Made by a program: the position numbers and the translations under genes. A stretch of DNA of 29,780 bases from a virus. Location: IMG/VR virus record IMGVR_UViG_3300008954_000191, positions 1 through 29,780 of that record. One strand, given 5' to 3'. Positions 25,333 to 29,780 of the stretch are shown one piece after another; position 1 is the first letter of the stretch; every line of letters begins with the position of its first letter. The notes under the pieces are model-generated. The model was not told where the DNA came from. It did no database searches and was given only the letters and a program-made list of their open reading frames with translations.

Positions 25333-27027
25333 ATGAGTATTCAACATAGGTCTAGAATTAAATCTATTGCAGACTACACCTCGAACGCAAATAGTCAAGG
25401 TGCATGTTGTTACGCTCGCGCAGAAGGTCCAATTCTTGAATTTTATAATACCTGTGTTGCTAATGGTGGTCATTGGCAACCTGTAGAAAATAATGACATC
25501 ACACAAATTTCATGCCCTGATTTGGGTGCAACTGGTTGTTGCTGTTCTTGCAGTTATGTAGATAACTGGGGAGAGGGAGCGGTAGGTGGAGCAGGTGGAA
25601 ACGGATTTTTTGATACCTATGACGAAAGCAGTCAAAACTGCGAAAATATCAATTATGGAAACTATACTTTCCCTTGTCATCAAGGTGGTTTACAAGACAA
25701 TGTAACTTTTTGCGAATGTTCTGACAAAGGTGGTGTGTGGGCGCAAGGAATATCTTGTGGTGCATATACAGATATCGTACCTTTAAATGACGACCCAAAT
25801 GCTCCAAATGCAGTAAGAATTGGCGCACATATGTTATGCACGAAGGGTGGAACAATTCCCGATGTTAGATGGCCTGGTGCATGTTGTTCTGGTATTACTT
25901 GTGATAGTACTTGCTCTCCAAAAGAATGTGCAGTTATTGGTAATTCTCATGGAGCAACAGGAGTTAGTTGGAATCCAAACCACTATTGCGTTCTACCATA
26001 CGGTAATGGTTGGTACGACCCTGATGAACAAGGAGATGATATTGTTCTGCCGTTATGTGATAGTGAACAATATACAGAAGGAGAAAGCAAAGGATTTTAT
26101 GAAAAGGATAAAAGAAGTGGTGTTTACATTGCAACGGGCGATATAAATGCTTTATTGCTTGATAATTATTCTGATACTTTAAAATCTAGTTGCTCATATT
26201 TAAAATCCAAAGAATTAGTTTGTAGCAGTGAAACTAAAACTGTATGCGATGAATATAAAGGTATTTGGTCTGGTTATAATAAAGACGGAAAACAAATAGA
26301 ATGTTCAGATACAACTACCACAGATATACAAACATATATGACAAATAAAAACAAAATACCAAGAAGTACTATAAACACTTGGAAACTTGGTGATAGAGTT
26401 TTGGGTCAAGGTAGATATATTGGTGAATTTATTATTGCAGATGATACACACAGTCCAGGTAGTGAATGTTTTGGTACATCAGAAAACACAGGCATATGCT
26501 ATCCGTATTATCCAAAAAATAATGATAATACTAAAAACTCTAATAAAACATTTGCTATAATAATTGCAGAAAATGATTTTGGTGGTTCGAGTCTGGCATA
26601 TGAACCAGATTTAAATTCTTCTAATGTATTGAGCAGTTCTAATTGGGATTCTTGGTATAACCATTCATACAATAATCTAAACTTAACAAAAAATATTAAT
26701 AGAACATATAATAAAAATATTTGGTGGAATTGGAATATAGCATCAAAAGATTTATGGGGATTCATAGCAAATCAGATTAATGATTTGGATTTTATTTCCA
26801 ATACAACGATATCTGATGATACTCCAAATTTCCCATACACACCTTTACAAAAAAGTAATGTTACATTCTATTGGACATCTACTTTTGAAACCAGTTTTGA
26901 TTATGGAACTAAAACACAATTAACATATTGTCAAAGTTTTGGAGATTCTCCTATGGTTGTTTTGTCTAGACGAGATAATAAAAACAGAGCGAGAGCAGTT
27001 TTAGCACTTTTAGTGGTAGAGGATTAA
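25333..27027 (+). CDS. Cysteine-module adhesin with DUF1566/Lcl-type C-terminal cap, no collagen tag
   Basis: 564 residues. It lacks the MPVI...GSS tag and collagen tract of the four preceding genes and opens almost directly with a GACC module (near residue 24). Further cysteine modules run to about residue 335. From about 350 the cysteines thin out and a domain resembling the cap of the 5824-8976 protein appears: 'VLGQGRYIGEFIIA' near 357, 'FYWTST' with its Tyr at 513, and an arginine-rich 'NRARAVLAL' close in the position of the family's VRPVR motif. Between them, about 395-470 is very Asn-rich and the DNA is more AT-rich. It has its own late promoter and ribosome-binding site. It may be a separate tip subunit. 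That role is inferred. Confidence 0.7.
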   Translation: MSIQHRSRIKSIADYTSNANSQGACCYARAEGPILEFYNTCVANGGHWQPVENNDITQISCPDLGATGCCCSCSYVDNWGEGAVGGAGGNGFFDTYDESSQNCENINYGNYTFPCHQGGLQDNVTFCECSDKGGVWAQGISCGAYTDIVPLNDDPNAPNAVRIGAHMLCTKGGTIPDVRWPGACCSGITCDSTCSPKECAVIGNSHGATGVSWNPNHYCVLPYGNGWYDPDEQGDDIVLPLCDSEQYTEGESKGFYEKDKRSGVYIATGDINALLLDNYSDTLKSSCSYLKSKELVCSSETKTVCDEYKGIWSGYNKDGKQIECSDTTTTDIQTYMTNKNKIPRSTINTWKLGDRVLGQGRYIGEFIIADDTHSPGSECFGTSENTGICYPYYPKNNDNTKNSNKTFAIIIAENDFGGSSLAYEPDLNSSNVLSSSNWDSWYNHSYNNLNLTKNINRTYNKNIWWNWNIASKDLWGFIANQINDLDFISNTTISDDTPNFPYTPLQKSNVTFYWTSTFETSFDYGTKTQLTYCQSFGDSPMVVLSRRDNKNRARAVLALLVVED

Positions 27028-27042
27028 TCCTAATAAATATAC

Positions 27043-27070
27043 TTGACAATATTAGTATTTGTTGTATAAT
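27043..27070 (+). promoter_or_regulatory. Sigma-70-type promoter (TTGACA, 16 bp, TATAAT)
   Basis: Perfect consensus -35 (27043-27048) and -10 (27065-27070) hexamers are separated by 16 bases. Initiation would fall near 27077, about 24 bases before the ATG at 27101. A full host-type promoter inside a late gene block suggests early or constitutive expression of the small cysteine protein and read-through into gp13. Confidence 0.75.
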
Positions 27071-27100
27071 ATTATTGAATTCTTAAATATGGAGATTTAA

Positions 27101-27613
27101 ATGTCAGAAGAACAAAAGAAATTTAGGAAAGTACCTATCGACCCCAACCACAGGGGATTAAAGAAAAAATTGAGCATGGTTCAAAGTTTTGCAGTGGCTC
27201 TTGCTTCTAGAAACATAAACAATAACAAAATTAATAAACCTATTAAACAACTTAGAGTTTTAAGTTGTTTTGGCAACACAGAAAATGGTGGGGAATTGCC
27301 TCCCTGTGAATACCTACAACAAAGTGAACTCGACCCAACCAAACACATATGTGGTGGATGCGGGTGTGGTGATAGCAGTAGAACCTTTTTAGTAGCAAAT
27401 GCAGATGAATATGGTAAATTAGACTATCCAAAATTATCTTGTCCCTTGCAAATGCCAGGATTTACAAACTATATTGTAAGTACCCCAGACGAAGCAGAAG
27501 AACCTGTTACCAGAAAATATTACATTGAAAATATTGACTATGATAAAGTTCAAGAAGTTTCTGTGGATATCGGGGAAGAAACACCAAAAGACGATACAAA
27601 AGAAGAATCTTAA
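27101..27613 (+). CDS. Small six-cysteine protein of unknown function
   Basis: 170 residues, with GGAG about eight bases before the ATG. The N-terminal ~50 residues are strongly basic (Lys/Arg). The C-terminal ~50 are acidic (Asp/Glu). Six cysteines lie between: C56, C69, C84, C87, C89 and C114. The CGGCGCG cluster at 84-90 looks suited to binding zinc or an iron-sulfur cluster rather than forming disulfides. No family is recognised. It has its own consensus host-type promoter and lies directly ahead of the neck genes, so it may be expressed earlier than them. It does not resemble the GACC adhesins. Confidence 0.7.
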   Translation: MSEEQKKFRKVPIDPNHRGLKKKLSMVQSFAVALASRNINNNKINKPIKQLRVLSCFGNTENGGELPPCEYLQQSELDPTKHICGGCGCGDSSRTFLVANADEYGKLDYPKLSCPLQMPGFTNYIVSTPDEAEEPVTRKYYIENIDYDKVQEVSVDIGEETPKDDTKEES

Positions 27614-27633
27614 ACTAGTAACATATCATCTTG

Positions 27634-27689
27634 CTCCTGATGCTTTTATACATATATTGTAGAATTTCTATAAATATAAGCATCAGGAG
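27634..27689 (+). promoter_or_regulatory. RBS-sequestering hairpin with a late promoter in its loop
   Basis: CTCCTGATGCTT (27634-27645) is perfectly complementary to AAGCATCAGGAG (27678-27689), with a 32-base loop. A G-U and a U-A pair can extend the stem by two. The 3' arm contains AGGAG, the gp13 ribosome-binding site, nine bases before the ATG. In RNA from an upstream promoter the site would be buried. RNA started at the loop's TATAAATA would lack the 5' arm, leaving the site free. T4 uses this design for genes e, soc and 49. Its use here is inferred. Confidence 0.75.
27669..27676 (+). promoter_or_regulatory. T4-type late promoter TATAAATA for gp13
   Basis: A perfect octamer sits in the loop of the 27634-27689 inverted repeat. 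Initiation would fall near 27682-27683, leaving a ~15-base leader that keeps the AGGAG site but not the pairing arm. Confidence 0.8.
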
Positions 27690-27697
27690 TATTTTAA

Positions 27698-28507
27698 ATG
27701 GCAAATCTTACTAGTAGAGATGAATTAATCGATTATGCTCTACGAAAATTGGGCGACCCAGTAGTAGAAGTAAATGTCGATAGACAACAGTGTGAAGACC
27801 GTCTTGACGAGGCTCTTTTATTGTTTGCTGAAAGACACCATGACGGCACAGAAAAAGCATATTTCAAGCATCAAATAACACAAGCAAATAAAGATAATCT
27901 GTATATTGATACTAATGATTTTGGTCCAGTTAATGGACTGACTGCTGATGTTGATGCTCCCACAGGAGCAGACATAGTAAGTGTTACCAAAATTTTTCAG
28001 TTTGGAAATTTTGCCAGCATTGATATGTTCGATGTAAGGTATCAAATGGCTCTAAGTGACTATTTTGGTATTAATAGAGGACTAGGATATAATAGTTCTA
28101 TGGGTCTTGCTAGATATGATTCTACTAAAAGATATATCAATATGATTGAAGACTTTTTTCAACCAGAAAGAATGATTAGATTTAATAAGGTTAGAAACAG
28201 ATTGTTTTTAGATATGAGGCCAGCAGACCTTACGGTTGACAGATATGTTGTAGTAGAAGCATATGTTAAACTTAAATCATCCACCTTTTCTGAAATATTT
28301 AACGATATTTGGATGAGGAAATATACCACAGCACTTATCAAAAAACAGTGGGGTTCTAATTTATCAAAATTTGAAGGGGTTCAATTGCCTGGTGGAGTTT
28401 CATTAAGAGGAGGAGAAATATTTGCAGAAGCAAACGAAGAAATATTAAGACTTGAAGAAGAACTCCAATTAACATATGAACTACCAATTAATTTTGATGT
28501 AGGTTAA
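27698..28507 (+). CDS. 13: Neck protein gp13-like (head completion)
   Basis: 269 residues, somewhat shorter than T4 gp13 (about 309). The start 'LIDYALRKLGDPVVEVNVD' followed by 'CEDRLDEALLLFAERHHDG' is the typical opening of gp13 neck proteins of marine T4-like phages. The C-terminal half has aromatic- and Arg-rich segments and ends with a predicted helical Glu/Leu-rich stretch. In T4, gp13 and gp14 form the neck that seals the filled head and lets the tail join. The gp14-like gene follows 11 bases later, as in T4. Expression is probably late only, through the promoter and hairpin just upstream. Confidence 0.88.
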   Translation: MANLTSRDELIDYALRKLGDPVVEVNVDRQQCEDRLDEALLLFAERHHDGTEKAYFKHQITQANKDNLYIDTNDFGPVNGLTADVDAPTGADIVSVTKIFQFGNFASIDMFDVRYQMALSDYFGINRGLGYNSSMGLARYDSTKRYINMIEDFFQPERMIRFNKVRNRLFLDMRPADLTVDRYVVVEAYVKLKSSTFSEIFNDIWMRKYTTALIKKQWGSNLSKFEGVQLPGGVSLRGGEIFAEANEEILRLEEELQLTYELPINFDVG

Positions 28508-28518
28508 AGGTTTTATAA

Positions 28519-29448
28519 ATGGCTCGTAATCCACACTTTAAAGAATATTCTGGAGAGCAGAATGTAGTAGAAGACCTTACCATTGAAACTATTAAAGCAA
28601 TGGGTAAGGATATGGTTTATATTCCTAGAACTTTGGTCAACGAAGATAAACTCTTTGGGGAAGACCTTATTTCTAAGTTTGATGATGGTTATCAATTAGA
28701 AATGTATATTGCTTCTGTTGATGGATTTGAGGGTGAGGGTGATATACTTTCAAAGTTTGGATTAGAGATTAGAGATAGAGTAGAACTTATAGTTTCTAGA
28801 AAAAGATTTGAACAGACTGTAGGGGATTATGAAAGCATTACAAGACCAAAAGAAGGTGATTTAATATTCTTTCCGTTAAGTAAAACTCTATTTGAAATAA
28901 ACTTTGTTGAGCATGAGAATCCATTCTACCAATTAGGTAAACTTTACACATATAAACTATCATGTGAAGTATTCACATACAGTCAAGAAGAAATCGATAC
29001 TGGATATACAGATATTGATACAGTAGAAGATGTAAGCAAGAAGTTTGCAGTCACATGGGATTTGGGAACTAGAGTTAGTAGCAGTACATACACTAATTTC
29101 TTTGAGGGTGAAACCGTATATCAAGTATCTGGTGTCACAGGTGCAACTGCTGAACTTGCCAATGCAACTGCAACTGCCGTTGTTACTGATTGGGATTCTA
29201 CACTAACCAAACTAACAGTTACAAATATTGTGGGTACTATTAATGTTTCTGCTTCAGAAACAATTAAGGGTGCAGTATCTAGTGCAGAATATCCAATAAC
29301 AACATCCACCACAACCACTCTAATTATACCAAACGAACCAGAAGATACTAAACCAATTGGTGATAATGAAGATATCGAACTGATTCGTGACCAAGATGAT
29401 ATATTTGACTTCACAGATACAGACCCTTTTAGTGAGGGAAATTTCTAG
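28519..29448 (+). CDS. 14: Neck protein gp14-like (head completion) with a C-terminal beta insertion
   Basis: 309 residues against about 256 in T4. 'MVYIPRTLVNED', 'FDDGYQLEMYI' and 'LSKFGLEIRDRVELIVSRKRFE' are typical of gp14 neck proteins of T4-like phages. The extra length is near the C-terminus. Residues about 191-257 form a Thr/Val/Ala-rich beta module starting 'FFEGETVYQ', a type seen as an insertion in many marine phage virion proteins. A short acidic tail follows. AAAGG at 28506-28510 serves as ribosome-binding site. It pairs with gp13 in the neck and, in T4, binds the collar and tail terminator. Family assignment is confident. The role of the extension is unknown. Confidence 0.9.
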   Translation: MARNPHFKEYSGEQNVVEDLTIETIKAMGKDMVYIPRTLVNEDKLFGEDLISKFDDGYQLEMYIASVDGFEGEGDILSKFGLEIRDRVELIVSRKRFEQTVGDYESITRPKEGDLIFFPLSKTLFEINFVEHENPFYQLGKLYTYKLSCEVFTYSQEEIDTGYTDIDTVEDVSKKFAVTWDLGTRVSSSTYTNFFEGETVYQVSGVTGATAELANATATAVVTDWDSTLTKLTVTNIVGTINVSASETIKGAVSSAEYPITTSTTTTLIIPNEPEDTKPIGDNEDIELIRDQDDIFDFTDTDPFSEGNF

Positions 29449-29486
29449 GGTACACTTTTTATATATACAGTATAAGGAGATTTAAA

Positions 29487-29780
29487 ATGGAAGAAAAATA
29501 TGGATTTGTTTATATTTGGTATGATAGGAAACATAAGAGATATTATATTGGGTGTCATTGGGGAACAGAAGATGATGGATATATTTGCAGTTCTTCGTGG
29601 ATGAGGAAATCACATAAAAGAAGACCATCCGATTTCAAACGAAGAACATTAAAACGAATATATTCAAATCGGCAAGAATTATTAGATGAAGAATATAAGT
29701 TTTTATCTATGATAAAAGATGAGGAGTTGGGGAAAAGATATTATAATTTAAAAAATCATAAAAGTGTTTTTTGGCATGCC
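29487..29780 (+). CDS. GIY-YIG homing endonuclease, Seg-like (3' partial)
   Basis: 98 residues are visible and the frame is open to the window edge. The start is set by AAGGAG at 29474-29479 ahead of the ATG. 'GFVYIWYD' followed by 'RYYIGCHWG' is the GIY-YIG catalytic signature, with the expected arginine- and lysine-rich stretch after it (KSHKRRPSDFKRR) and a conserved-looking Glu in the later helix. Such genes sit between structural genes in T4-like phages (the Seg family) and spread by cutting cousins that lack them. Here it lies after gp14, where gp15 would be expected next. The DNA-binding C-terminus is outside the window. Confidence 0.88.
   Translation, partial: MEEKYGFVYIWYDRKHKRYYIGCHWGTEDDGYICSSSWMRKSHKRRPSDFKRRTLKRIYSNRQELLDEEYKFLSMIKDEELGKRYYNLKNHKSVFWHA

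Noticed and set aside
26500-26770. Asn-rich AAT-codon stretch as a diversity-generating retroelement variable repeat
   Set aside because: No reverse transcriptase, template repeat or initiation-of-mutagenic-homing motif is visible. Local AT richness explains many Asn codons. Kept only as a check within the lectin-cap finding.
27634-27700. Inverted repeat before gp13 as a rho-independent terminator
   Set aside because: The loop is 32 bases and no real U-run follows the 3' arm. The arm instead carries the ribosome-binding site.
28514-28521. TATAAATG before gp14 as a late promoter
   Set aside because: The octamer overlaps the gp14 start codon, so a transcript from it would begin inside the gene. 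gp14 is more likely co-transcribed with gp13.

Overview
The window is a late-gene (virion structure) block of a T4-like tailed phage (myovirus), read entirely on the + strand. The anchors are at the right end: two adjacent genes match the T4-type neck proteins gp13 and gp14, followed by a GIY-YIG homing endonuclease cut by the window edge. Most complete genes have a Shine-Dalgarno site a few bases before the ATG, genes are packed with gaps of 1 to 84 bases, and the T4 late-promoter octamer TATAAATA lies in several gaps. The low-GC DNA and the gene styles fit a marine T4-like phage (cyanophage, pelagiphage or a relative). The host cannot be named from this sequence.

Layout. 1-2126: the end of an unrecognised, probably baseplate or tail, protein and a second structural protein. 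2161-5811: two fibre or adhesin proteins sharing a beta-rich module; the first also has a common phage-fibre 'NGGFDVWQR' carbohydrate-binding-like region. 5824-27027: about 21 kb holding five consecutive cysteine-rich adhesin genes (1050, 1106, 2569, 1738 and 564 codons). Four start with the same short tag (M-P/V-V-I/Y...GSS) and a collagen-like Gly-X-Thr tract. All five carry 'GACC' modules of about 40 residues with six cysteines each. The modules are combined with a von Willebrand A domain (8978-12298), C-type-lectin-like DUF1566/Lcl C-terminal caps (5824-8976 and 25333-27027), and granulin-like and WAP-like cysteine patterns (20088-25304). The two largest genes are paralogues over their first ~1.8 kb and diverge completely after that.

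27028-29780: a consensus sigma-70-type promoter, a small six-cysteine protein, then gp13, gp14 and the endonuclease. The gap before gp13 holds a 12-bp perfect inverted repeat. Its 3' arm contains the gp13 ribosome-binding site and its loop contains a perfect late promoter. This is the arrangement known in T4 for blocking translation of late proteins from early read-through transcripts.

How it may work together: the neck proteins complete the head for tail joining, while the fibre and adhesin genes probably build a host-attachment apparatus of extracellular-matrix-like modules. The functions of the cysteine-rich modules are inferred from sequence pattern only. No tRNA, CRISPR array, insertion sequence or convincing minus-strand gene was seen. 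The longest non-coding gap is 84 bases.
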